A DNA stretch of 15,590 bases from JAHEJB01 sp041748175 (GTDB lineage: Bacteria; Bacteroidota; Rhodothermia; Rhodothermales; Rubricoccaceae): assembly GCA_041748175.1 (NCBI GenBank), contig JBGTDU010000116.1:1-15590 (forward strand), written 5' to 3'. The notes under the pieces were generated by a model. The model made no database searches, was not told the DNA's origin, and was given only the letters and a program-made list of their open reading frames with translations. Shown here one piece after another: positions 7,293 through 14,582 of the stretch. The position numbers were made by a program, and so were the translations under genes. How positions within the stretch are numbered: the first letter of the stretch is position 1; the number at the start of each line of letters is the position of its first letter.

Positions 7293-8918
7293 ATGATCTG
7301 CCGACCTCTCCGTCTTCTGTTCATCGCACTGGCGCTGGTGTGCGCGAACGCCGTCGCAGCGCAGGGCGCTTCCGGCGATGATCAAGCGAACGCAGAAGCA
7401 CAAGTCGGCCCAACTACTCCAGGCAGTATGGCACAGAGCGATGGCCAGGGCGTCTCCCAGGCCCATGACGGCGCGGCGTCGGACGAAGTCCCCGGCGGCG
7501 CAGCCAGCAGCGCCGAGGATCACGGGCAGCCACCGCCCACATTTCTTGTGATACCGTTTGCATTGCTGCTGCTCATGATTGCGACGGGACCGCTTTTCTA
7601 CGCACATCACTGGCACCACCACTATCCGAAGTACGCGCTGGCGCTGGGGATTTTCGTCGTGGGGTATTACCTCGCCATACTGGGCACATCCACGCCCATT
7701 ATGCACGCGCTGGTCGAGTACATCTCGTTCATCGCCCTGCTGGCTTCGCTGTTCGTGGCTAGTGGCTGCATACTCATTAAAACGGATTACGCAGGTACGG
7801 CAAAAGTTAACAGCACCCTCTTGTTCATCGGAGCGTTGATCTCGAATGTGATAGGGACGACGGGGGCTTCGATGTTACTCATCCGGCCCTATATGCGGAT
7901 CAATAAAGGACGGATCAAGGCATACCACATCATCTTCTTCATCTTTGTCGTCTCGAACGTGGGCGGGGCGCTCACACCCATCGGCGATCCGCCGTTGTTC
8001 CTGGGCTTCCTCCGAGGCGTACCGTTTTTCTGGACGTTTTTGCACACCTGGTACATCTGGCTGCCCACAGTCCTCGTGCTGATTGGCATCTTCGCGATCA
8101 TCGATAGCCGCAACAAAGAGGAGAGCATCCGCGAGCAGATCGAAGATGCCGGCGGCGATCCCGTTCCAGGCGAAGGCGACGAGAGCGCGCGTGTCGAGAC
8201 CGGCTCCCATGTTGTAATAGAGGGGAGGCAGGGGTTTTTCTGGCTAGCCATCATCGTCGCGTCCGTCTTTCTGGACCCCAACGTGTTTTCGTGGGTGCCC
8301 AACCTGCACAAGCTGTTTGGTGTGCCGATCGGTATCCGCGAGATGATCATGTTCTCCGTGTGCCTCTTTGCATACCGCACGGCCGACAAGAAGGTACTGG
8401 AGGGCAATGAGTTCAACTTCGAGCCGATCAAGGAAGTGGCTTGGCTTTTCATCGGCATATTTCTGACGATGCAACCGGCGCTGGAGTTGATACGCCTTTT
8501 CGCTCAGGAAAATGCGAGCACACTTGGAGTGACGACGTTTTACTTTGGCACAGGCGCACTCTCGGGGGTGCTGGATAATGCACCGACCTACGTCAGCTTC
8601 CTCTCCGCCGCCATGGGCAAGTTCGGGATGGACGTGAACCAGCCTGCGGAAGTATTCGACTTCGCGACACACCCGGGCGTGGCCAGTGGCTTTTATCTGC
8701 AGGCCATTTCGATCGCCGCCGTGTTCTTTGGCGCACTAACCTACATCGGCAACGGCCCCAACTTCATGGTGAAGGCCATCGCCGAGTCGGCTGGCGTTCA
8801 GACGCCATCTTTTGTGGGTTACGTTCTGCGCTACGCGATACCAATCCTGATCCCCATTTATGTCGTGGTCTGGTTCGTTTTCTTCAGTGGTCACGTTTTA
8901 CCAATCCCTCCGGGATAA
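7293..8918 (+). CDS. nhaD: NhaD-like Na+/H+ antiporter within the complex I operon
   Basis: Predicted sodium/proton antiporter of the ion transporter (ArsB/NhaD, citrate-transporter fold) superfamily, 541 residues. An N-terminal signal-like segment (residues about 5-24, ending AVAAQ) is followed by a Gly/Ala/Ser/Asp-rich linker (25-75) and then about a dozen membrane helices. Family motifs: SNVIGTTGAS near residues 188-197, SNVGGALTPIGDPPLFLGF near 223, SGVLDNAPTYVSF near 427 and YIGNGPNFMVKAIAESAG near 486; the pair of NxxG/NAP-type half-motifs marks the two transport hairpins. It lies 16 bases after nuoM and 5 bases before the dehydratase gene. In Rhodothermus marinus, from memory of the published nqoB operon, nhaD occupies exactly this slot and is co-transcribed with complex I genes. 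A coupling of Na+ export to the respiratory proton gradient is an inference. Confidence 0.88.
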   Translation: MICRPLRLLFIALALVCANAVAAQGASGDDQANAEAQVGPTTPGSMAQSDGQGVSQAHDGAASDEVPGGAASSAEDHGQPPPTFLVIPFALLLLMIATGPLFYAHHWHHHYPKYALALGIFVVGYYLAILGTSTPIMHALVEYISFIALLASLFVASGCILIKTDYAGTAKVNSTLLFIGALISNVIGTTGASMLLIRPYMRINKGRIKAYHIIFFIFVVSNVGGALTPIGDPPLFLGFLRGVPFFWTFLHTWYIWLPTVLVLIGIFAIIDSRNKEESIREQIEDAGGDPVPGEGDESARVETGSHVVIEGRQGFFWLAIIVASVFLDPNVFSWVPNLHKLFGVPIGIREMIMFSVCLFAYRTADKKVLEGNEFNFEPIKEVAWLFIGIFLTMQPALELIRLFAQENASTLGVTTFYFGTGALSGVLDNAPTYVSFLSAAMGKFGMDVNQPAEVFDFATHPGVASGFYLQAISIAAVFFGALTYIGNGPNFMVKAIAESAGVQTPSFVGYVLRYAIPILIPIYVVVWFVFFSGHVLPIPPG

Positions 8919-8923
8919 TCGCC

Positions 8924-9220
8924 ATGCCCTCCTACACAGCTCTCACGGACGTTCAGATCGAATCCCAGCTTGGGGCACTCGACGCTTGGCAACGTGACGG
9001 CGATCGCATCGTGAAGACGTTCGCGTTCGGCTCGTTCCGCGAGGCCATCAGCTTCATCGTGCGCGTCAGCTTTGTCTGCGAGCAGCACGACCATCATCCG
9101 GAACTCTCGAACGTGTACAACCGCGTCACCCTCGCTTTCACTACACACGACGCGGGAAACGCGATCACCAATCTGGATGTGAACGTCGCCCGTGAGATCG
9201 ACGAGCTCTCCTGGGTTTAG
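8924..9220 (+). CDS. Pterin-4a-carbinolamine dehydratase (4a-hydroxytetrahydrobiopterin dehydratase)
   Basis: Small cytosolic enzyme of 98 residues, the standard length for the PCD/DCoH family, which dehydrates 4a-hydroxytetrahydropterin to the quinonoid dihydropterin. The signature is intact: EQHDHHPEL with H57-H58-P59, a conserved tyrosine in NVYNRV (65), and FTTHDAG with H75-D76, giving the three catalytic histidines (H57, H58, H75). A C-terminal helix containing AREID completes the alpha-beta fold. No aromatic amino acid hydroxylase is nearby, so the usual recycling partner is missing from the window. It sits 5 bases after the antiporter gene and 85 bases before nuoN, as in the R. marinus operon. 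Family call is firm; the reason for its place among complex I genes is unknown. Confidence 0.93.
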   Translation: MPSYTALTDVQIESQLGALDAWQRDGDRIVKTFAFGSFREAISFIVRVSFVCEQHDHHPELSNVYNRVTLAFTTHDAGNAITNLDVNVAREIDELSWV

Positions 9221-9305
9221 CGATACGGGGTAGCTGAAATCGCAAGGCGCATAGCTGGAGCCTTCGGCACACCCGATATCGAATATCCCCTCTCATATAC
9301 CGACT

Positions 9306-10787
9306 ATGTACGATTTTCTGCTCCACGATATCGCGGCAACGGCGCCAATCCTGCTCGTTGCGATGATGGGTGTTGTGGTCGTCGTGGTCGATTCGTTCAG
9401 TAACGACGATCCGAACATCCCTTGGTTGGCAGCGGCGGCGCTTGTTGCTGCAATGGCGATTGAGCTTGCGCGCATCGATACGAGCGACGTCGCGTTCATG
9501 GGGCAAATGATGTCCGGTGGATTCGCCTCGTTTGTAAACGTCGTAATCCTGTTGGGTGCGCTGGGCAGTGTAATTCTCTCGGTTCCGTACCTCACAAAAA
9601 CGGGCCACAACTATGGAGAGGTCCACGCCCTCATTCTGATCGCAACCTCCGGGATGATGGTGTTCGCGAACGCTGGGTCAATGATCACGCTGTTTGTTGG
9701 CCTGGAGACCATGTCGATCTGCCTGTATGTGCTAACGGGTCTCGTCCGCGAAGACCAAAGGGCCAACGAAAGTGCCTTGAAGTACTTCCTGCTGGGCGCA
9801 TTTTCAACCGGGTTCTTCCTCTATGGCATCGCTTTGCTCTATGGAGCAACCGGCACGATGATGCTCGCGGAAATGCCAGCTGCACTCTCGGCGACAGGTC
9901 GCACGGGCTTGTTCACGGGCGGGGTGGCGCTGCTCCTGATCGGGTTCTTTTTCAAGGTGAGCGCGGTGCCGTTTCATATGTGGACACCGGATGTATACCA
10001 GGGAGCGCCGACCACGCTCACGGGCTTCATGTCTACGGCCTCCAAGACGGCGGCATTCGCGGCGCTGATTCTCGTCCTCGGCCGGATCATCCCATTGGAT
10101 GAGATTGGGCTGGATACCCGCAACGTTCTTGCCATTATTGCGGCTATTACGATGGTCGTGGGAAACGTCCTCGCCCTCGCTCAGCGCAACGTGAAGCGGA
10201 TGCTTGCCTACTCCTCAATCGCGCACGCCGGTTATATCCTGACTGGCCTGGCCGCCGGTGCGCTCGGTTACGCGGGGGCTCTTTACTACTTGCTGGCCTA
10301 CACGGTGATGAACATCGGCGCGTTCGGCGTCATGGCAATCCTGGAGTGGGACGGCGAGCATGGCGCGGAGCAAACGGTGGATTCCCTTGCCGGCATTGGC
10401 TCGCGTTTTCCGCTACTCGGGGTGACGATGGGCGTCTTCATGTTCGCGCTTTCCGGTTTTCCGCCGCTGGCCGGATTCTTTGGGAAGTACTTCGTCTTCG
10501 CTGCGGCGGTGGACGCCAACCTGACGTGGCTGGCGTTGATTGGCGTGCTTGCGTCGGTAGTTTCGGCGTACTACTATCTCCGCGTGCTGGTGGCTTTCTG
10601 GATGAAGAAACCTGAGGAGGCGCCCGCGCCCGTGCAGTCTGCTGTCTTTCACGTCCCGTTGCTATCGAAGGCCGTGCTAATCGCCTGCGTTGTGGCGCTG
10701 CTCGTTCTCGGAGTTGTTCCGGGTATCATTACAGAAGCCGTGGGCGTGTATTTCTCAGGTGTTGAGGCGGCGGAGCTACTTCCGTGA
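9306..10787 (+). CDS. nuoN: NADH-quinone oxidoreductase subunit N
   Basis: Antiporter-like membrane subunit of complex I (Nqo14, ND2 homologue), 493 residues, about 14 helices. Channel residues are conserved: E134 in VGLETMSICLYVL, K217 in GFFFKVSAVPFHMW, K247 in STASKTAAF and K394 in GFFGKYFVF, matching E. coli E133, K217, K247 and K395. The helix-breaking segment VPFHMWTPDVYQGAPT at 221-236 is typical. It is the last complex I gene here and is displaced from nuoM by the antiporter and dehydratase genes. The upstream gap of 85 bases (9221-9305) has no obvious promoter or ribosome site. A CACGTG palindrome cluster begins four bases after its TGA. Confidence 0.97.
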   Translation: MYDFLLHDIAATAPILLVAMMGVVVVVVDSFSNDDPNIPWLAAAALVAAMAIELARIDTSDVAFMGQMMSGGFASFVNVVILLGALGSVILSVPYLTKTGHNYGEVHALILIATSGMMVFANAGSMITLFVGLETMSICLYVLTGLVREDQRANESALKYFLLGAFSTGFFLYGIALLYGATGTMMLAEMPAALSATGRTGLFTGGVALLLIGFFFKVSAVPFHMWTPDVYQGAPTTLTGFMSTASKTAAFAALILVLGRIIPLDEIGLDTRNVLAIIAAITMVVGNVLALAQRNVKRMLAYSSIAHAGYILTGLAAGALGYAGALYYLLAYTVMNIGAFGVMAILEWDGEHGAEQTVDSLAGIGSRFPLLGVTMGVFMFALSGFPPLAGFFGKYFVFAAAVDANLTWLALIGVLASVVSAYYYLRVLVAFWMKKPEEAPAPVQSAVFHVPLLSKAVLIACVVALLVLGVVPGIITEAVGVYFSGVEAAELLP

Positions 10788-10790
10788 TTG

Positions 10791-10853
10791 CGTACTCACG
10801 TGAGTACGTGAGGGTAGAATCAGAAAGCCACGTAAGCACGTTCCTCACGTGAT
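10791..10853. repeat. CACGTG palindrome cluster between nuoN and the next gene
   Basis: A perfect 18-base palindrome, CGTACTCACGTGAGTACG, occupies 10791-10808. A second inverted pair, ACGTGAGG (10806-10813) and CCTCACGT (10843-10850), encloses 29 bases containing ACGTAAGCACGT. The string CTCACGTGA is repeated directly at 10796-10804 and 10844-10852. The cluster abuts the next start codon (GTG 10849 or ATG 10855). No T-tract follows, so it is not an intrinsic terminator. It may be a short dispersed repeat like those elsewhere in the operon, or an operator. Confidence 0.7.
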
Positions 10854-10854
10854 C

Positions 10855-11406
10855 ATGTCGATAGACGGCCTCCTCCGCGAACTCCTCCCGCACGCCCCTA
10901 ACCTCGGACTGTATGTGGCACCCGAGATTCCGTCTCCAAAACTCAGCGCGGCATTGCACGATTACGCCCACAGCGTTGCGGCCAACTCCGTCCTCGCGCT
11001 TTACGACGCCACACGGCTGGGTTCCGGGAAGGATGGCGCATTGTTTTTGGACGATCGGTTCGTCTTTCAGAACAACAACCTCGAAGCGTCTCGCACGATT
11101 CGCTACGACGACATCGTGAGGGTCCACGCGAAACGCCGACTTCTAGGAGGTCGCGAAGTCGAGGTCGACGTCAATCAGGGGCGAGCTACGGTTACCGAAT
11201 CCATCGATTTCTCCGGTCGGTCGGACGCAGCCGAATACGTCGAACGATTTCTCAAGGAAGCGATGCTGGCGAGTATGTCAGGGGAGAGCAACGCTTCGTC
11301 TACCGATCTGCCTGCCGTTCATCAAGCACTGGATCGGCTCGTTGGCGATGGCCTCCTCGCCAACGACGATCGAACGAAGATGCTCAACGCGCTAACACGG
11401 AAGTAA
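10855..11406 (+). CDS. Hypothetical protein with PH-like central domain
   Basis: I do not recognise a characterised family. The 183-residue product lacks a signal peptide and membrane helices, so it is likely cytosolic. An N-terminal helical part (1-50) precedes a beta-rich section (about 50-125) with GALFLDDRFVFQNN, a basic-aromatic RTIRYDDIVRVHAKRR strand pair and EVEVDVNQG, a pattern like bacterial PH domains that begin with a 'turns on/displays' loop. The last 30 residues (ALDRLVGDGLLANDDRTKML) resemble a short C-terminal helix-pair such as SHOCT; this is a weak resemblance. ATG 10855 is chosen over GTG 10849; both fall at the edge of the palindrome cluster. It is 67 bases after nuoN and ends directly at a terminator, so it may be the last gene of the nuo operon. 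Confidence 0.7.
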   Translation: MSIDGLLRELLPHAPNLGLYVAPEIPSPKLSAALHDYAHSVAANSVLALYDATRLGSGKDGALFLDDRFVFQNNNLEASRTIRYDDIVRVHAKRRLLGGREVEVDVNQGRATVTESIDFSGRSDAAEYVERFLKEAMLASMSGESNASSTDLPAVHQALDRLVGDGLLANDDRTKMLNALTRK

Positions 11407-11442
11407 AAAAGGGAGGCCGCGCTCAGCATGGCCTCCCTTTTT
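11405..11442. terminator. Bidirectional intrinsic terminator between convergent genes
   Basis: An 8-bp GC-rich stem, GGGAGGCC (11411-11418) and GGCCTCCC (11430-11437), with an 11-base loop is flanked by six A on the left (11405-11410) and five T on the right (11438-11442). Read on either strand it is a stem followed by a U-run. It overlaps the TAA of the hypothetical gene and lies 74 bases past the stop of the convergent secreted-protein gene, so it can end both transcripts. Confidence 0.9.
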
Positions 11443-11516
11443 ATGGGGTACGGTATTCGAGGCACGAAATCCCTCACATCGCGTGGCGACGCTCGGGATG
11501 ATCTCGTTTTACTAGG

Positions 11517-12437
11517 TCACTTGGTCAACGTAACCTGGCGAACGTCGGTGAACCGCTCGCCGATGGCGCGAACAACGTAGACGCCGGACGGCAGGCTGGC
11601 TCCGTCAATCTGGAACTGGTGAATCGTTCCCGCGCCGAGCGCACCGTCGTGCAGCGTGGCGACCTGGCGGCCAAGCGCGTCAAACAGCGCGATGCTGACA
11701 TTCTGCTGCTCCGCAATCTCCAGCGAGAACTGCGCCTGCGGATTGAACGGGTTGGGATAGACGTTGCTCAGGTTGTGAGTTCCTGGCAGGCCGTCCGGGC
11801 CGGGCTCGATGGCCACGCCCATGGCACCCGCCTCAATCGCTGTGTCAGGCGTCGATTCGTAGGCGTAGTCCTTGACGGTAATCGATCCGCTGTTGGGTGC
11901 AACGTCTAGCCGGAACCAGGCAAAGTGTGTCGTGCCACCGGCAGCGACGAATTGAACGCCAAGATATCTGTCTGTCTGGCCTGCTCCGGCCCAAGGTCCA
12001 TATGGGCCATATGGGCCGTACGTGGACCCAAGCACATTGAAGTCATTATTCACAAACGCGGCCGCTGGCCCAACTTCGTCGCCCGCGTTGAGCGCACTGG
12101 GATAGTTGAAGTAGGGGCCGACATATCCAATAAACGCGGTTCCAGTGTTCTGCTCGGTAACGGCGGCAATCGGTCGGTCGGACGGGGCGGTAACAGACTG
12201 GATGGCGTGTCGAAGTTGGAGATCATCCGCAGCATCTCCGTCGATGTCAACCAGAAGGAGTCCGTCTGCACCACCGAATACACCCTGGAGAACCACGTCA
12301 GGGTTCACATCTGTATAGACGATCTGGGAGTCGGCTGTCGGAGCCATCACAAGCGCGGCTGCGGCTGCGGCGGCGGAGTACGAGAGAAGCCTGCGCTCCA
12401 GAGTGGCTGTTTCAGTCGGGTAGCGTTTCTCTTTCAT
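11517..12437 (-). CDS. Secreted protein with type IX secretion C-terminal sorting domain
   Basis: A 306-residue exported protein. The start is the ATG at 12437, giving MKEKRYPTET, a basic region RR at 15-16, an Ala-rich hydrophobic core (20-32) and likely cleavage before QIVYTDVNPD (38 on). The mature N-terminus contains VDIDGDAADDLQL (63-75), a Ca-loop-like D-rich segment typical of a large family of Bacteroidota secreted proteins beginning 'QIVYTDVNPD'. Residues 139-149 carry a TYGPYGPYGPW repeat. The C-terminal ~80 residues are a type A sorting domain: VYPNPFNP (227-234), ALFDALGRQV (250-259), LPSGVYVVR (282-290) and a terminal TLTK. Such proteins are exported by Sec, then moved across the outer membrane by T9SS and released or anchored. 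The frame stays open 59 codons further upstream but that part lacks any signal-like start and overlaps the next gene. Binding function unknown. Confidence 0.85.
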   Translation of the reverse strand: MKEKRYPTETATLERRLLSYSAAAAAAALVMAPTADSQIVYTDVNPDVVLQGVFGGADGLLLVDIDGDAADDLQLRHAIQSVTAPSDRPIAAVTEQNTGTAFIGYVGPYFNYPSALNAGDEVGPAAAFVNNDFNVLGSTYGPYGPYGPWAGAGQTDRYLGVQFVAAGGTTHFAWFRLDVAPNSGSITVKDYAYESTPDTAIEAGAMGVAIEPGPDGLPGTHNLSNVYPNPFNPQAQFSLEIAEQQNVSIALFDALGRQVATLHDGALGAGTIHQFQIDGASLPSGVYVVRAIGERFTDVRQVTLTK

Positions 12438-12471
12438 GGTGGTTGAAGTTGAGTAGTATGACGGTGGGAAG

Positions 12472-12500
12472 AGGATACAGAGGGTCGCTTCCAAATGCAA
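12472..12500 (-). promoter_or_regulatory. Candidate promoter of the secreted-protein gene
   Basis: On the minus strand TTGCAT (12500-12495) and TATCCT (12477-12472) are 17 bases apart, 34 bases before the ATG at 12437. The match to the sigma-70 consensus is modest (3/6 and 4/6). No Bacteroidota TAnnTTTG box is evident. It lies between this gene and the end of the upstream phosphodiesterase gene. Confidence 0.25.
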
Positions 12501-12513
12501 CCGTGTGCGGGGT

Positions 12514-14568
12514 CTATGCCGTCGGCGCAATGTGCTCGGTCGCAATCGTAAGGTGCAGCGATGCTCGCACCGGGTCGTCCAATTCGGTTCGGTAAAGTTG
12601 AGCGAGCCATTCATGGACTCGACGCATCCCCGGCTGCTGGCTGACCGCCACCTCGAAGGCTTCTGCAGCCCGTTCCGGGTATCCCAGGCGCATCAACGCT
12701 TCACCAAGGTGCGCGTGCGCAGCCGGGAACTTGTATCGGCGGGAAATTGCGCCAAGCGCGTAGTCTACCGTCTCGTCGAAACGATCCTGTCGAAGCGTCG
12801 CAAGGGCAAGTCCCCGGAGGACACCGGCATCATCGGGGTCAATTTCCATCGCCCGAAGAAACATTTGTTCGGCTTCTGTCCACCGTTTCGCCTGCAAATA
12901 CGCGGCTCCAATCCGACGATGCAGTGCGGGAAAGTGTGGGTTGGCCTTTCCGGCTCGTTCCAACCAAGAGAGCGCCTCGTCCGTATGGCCTGCCTTGAGT
13001 GCGAGCAAGCCAAATTGCATAGAAAGCCCCGGTGTTTCCCGCTCATCCCCTTTCTCTTTCATTCTGCCCTTGAGCCGTTCCGCATAGGCATCGAGTGCTT
13101 CACGGGCACGGTCGAGCTGATCCAGCTCGCGAAGACAGTCGACGAGCCGTAGGGCATATCGATCCTGATCCGGTGCTTCGGCTACGAGTTCTCCGAGAAT
13201 CGCGACTGCCTGCTCAAGTCGGCCCGTATTCTTGTATGCCCGGGCGAGATAGTACCGGGACTCACGTGCGGACGCTTCGATCGCCGCCTTGCCGCTGTCC
13301 TGCGGGATCTCGTCGATGTACCCCAATTCAACGAGCTGTTGCATGGCTTCCTCTTCAACGGCCCTTTGCGCCTGAGGATCGGTCTTTTCCGAAGCACGGT
13401 GTCGGCCATGGTTACCCTCTACCACCTCCCACGACGGGATCTTGAGCACATCCGGCGCTGTCAGAAAGGCCTCCGTCAGCGGTCTTCCTTGCATATCCTC
13501 GCCCACCGGGAGGCCGAAGAGCGTCAAGACGGTCGGTGCGACATCAAAAAGAGTGGCACCATAAACTCTCTCGTCTTCCCGAATGCTGGGACCAGCCATA
13601 CAGAAGATCCCATATTCGCGATGCTCGTAGGCGGCGGAGGCCGGCTCGAAGGGTAGAGACTTTGGGCGGAGATGATCCGAGTGAAATCCATGATCGGACA
13701 CTAGGACTACCGTTGTGTCGTCTCCGGAAAGACTTAAGAGCTGAGCCAGCATCATATCGTGCATTCGATAAGCAGCAGATACCACATAGCCCCATTTTCT
13801 CGCAGCCTCCTCATCAATACCAGGAAGACTAGGGGGGTGATACTTCATAAACGCATGGCAATAGTGATCGATGGCATCTAGGTAGATTGCTGTGAAATCC
13901 CACTCGGTATTTTCTAGCAACCATGTGGATGCTGCGTGGGTGGTCGCGGCGTCTGCAGTTAATCGTGCAAGCGCGTTCAGCCGTTTCTGATCCATTTTGT
14001 CCAGACGCGCCGAGCCAGCCTCGATCACGAAGGGGGCAAACGCCCCAATATGCGCACGCGTTAGTTCCGCCGGATGCACGCGAAATGGAGCCAGAACTTC
14101 TTCCAATGCGGGGGGGTGAACTGCGCCCGGCGAGACGGGCCAAGGTTCCCAAACTGGCTCGGTCGCTCTGTGGAAGAAGTTCGAAACCATTGAGCCGTTG
14201 ATAGGCTCAACGGGGTGACTCGGCCACCAACTAACCACATTCGACTTGAGGCCTTCTTGTGAAAGGATGTTCCAAAGGGCCTTTACTTTCCGGTTGGAGC
14301 CCAGTATCGGAGCAAGTCGTTCGCCGCTTTCGTCCGGCTGGACAAAACCAAGTATACCATGCTCAACCGCCGAATGGCCAGTTGCAATGCTGGTCCAAAG
14401 CATAGGGGAGAGCGGCGGGTCCAGGGTTGCAATGTTGCCCATCACGCCGCGGTTGACCAGGCTTTCCAGCGCGGGCATTTGCCCGGCGTCCATCAGAGGC
14501 GTAATCACCTTCCAGTCGGCCGCGTCCCAGCCGATGAGGAGCACTTTCTTTGCAAGCCGTTTGGCCAT
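12514..14568 (-). CDS. Alkaline phosphatase superfamily phosphodiesterase with TPR repeats
   Basis: A 684-residue protein in two parts. Residues 1-400 are a type I phosphodiesterase/nucleotide pyrophosphatase domain: VLLIGWDAADW with metal ligand D15, LWTSIATGH with the likely nucleophile T59, LDAIDHYCH with D231 and H235, VSDHGFH with D292-H293, and H316 in YEHREYGIF, forming the expected two-metal site. Residues about 420-675 hold five to six TPR-like helix pairs (for example YYLARAYKNTGRLEQAVAIL, AYLQAKRWTEAEQMFLRAM, HLGEALMRLGYPERAAEAF), a protein-binding scaffold. No signal peptide or membrane helix is seen, so a cytosolic location is likely, unusual for NPP-type enzymes. The substrate could be a phospho- or sulfo-ester. 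The gene follows the sulfotransferase by 14 bases on the same strand and is probably co-transcribed with it. Confidence 0.88.
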   Translation of the reverse strand: MAKRLAKKVLLIGWDAADWKVITPLMDAGQMPALESLVNRGVMGNIATLDPPLSPMLWTSIATGHSAVEHGILGFVQPDESGERLAPILGSNRKVKALWNILSQEGLKSNVVSWWPSHPVEPINGSMVSNFFHRATEPVWEPWPVSPGAVHPPALEEVLAPFRVHPAELTRAHIGAFAPFVIEAGSARLDKMDQKRLNALARLTADAATTHAASTWLLENTEWDFTAIYLDAIDHYCHAFMKYHPPSLPGIDEEAARKWGYVVSAAYRMHDMMLAQLLSLSGDDTTVVLVSDHGFHSDHLRPKSLPFEPASAAYEHREYGIFCMAGPSIREDERVYGATLFDVAPTVLTLFGLPVGEDMQGRPLTEAFLTAPDVLKIPSWEVVEGNHGRHRASEKTDPQAQRAVEEEAMQQLVELGYIDEIPQDSGKAAIEASARESRYYLARAYKNTGRLEQAVAILGELVAEAPDQDRYALRLVDCLRELDQLDRAREALDAYAERLKGRMKEKGDERETPGLSMQFGLLALKAGHTDEALSWLERAGKANPHFPALHRRIGAAYLQAKRWTEAEQMFLRAMEIDPDDAGVLRGLALATLRQDRFDETVDYALGAISRRYKFPAAHAHLGEALMRLGYPERAAEAFEVAVSQQPGMRRVHEWLAQLYRTELDDPVRASLHLTIATEHIAPTA

Positions 14569-14582
14569 CGGGGGAGGGTTGG

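Noticed and set aside
10791..10808. Intrinsic terminator after nuoN
   Set aside because: Perfect palindrome without loop or T-run; a proper terminator follows the next gene.
12438..12614. 59-codon N-terminal extension of the secreted protein from an ATG at 12614
   Set aside because: It overlaps the hydrolase gene, is Arg/Thr-rich and would bury the signal peptide; the ATG at 12437 gives a proper export signal.
12505..13152. 215-codon plus-strand frame
   Set aside because: Antisense shadow of the TPR region of the phosphodiesterase gene.
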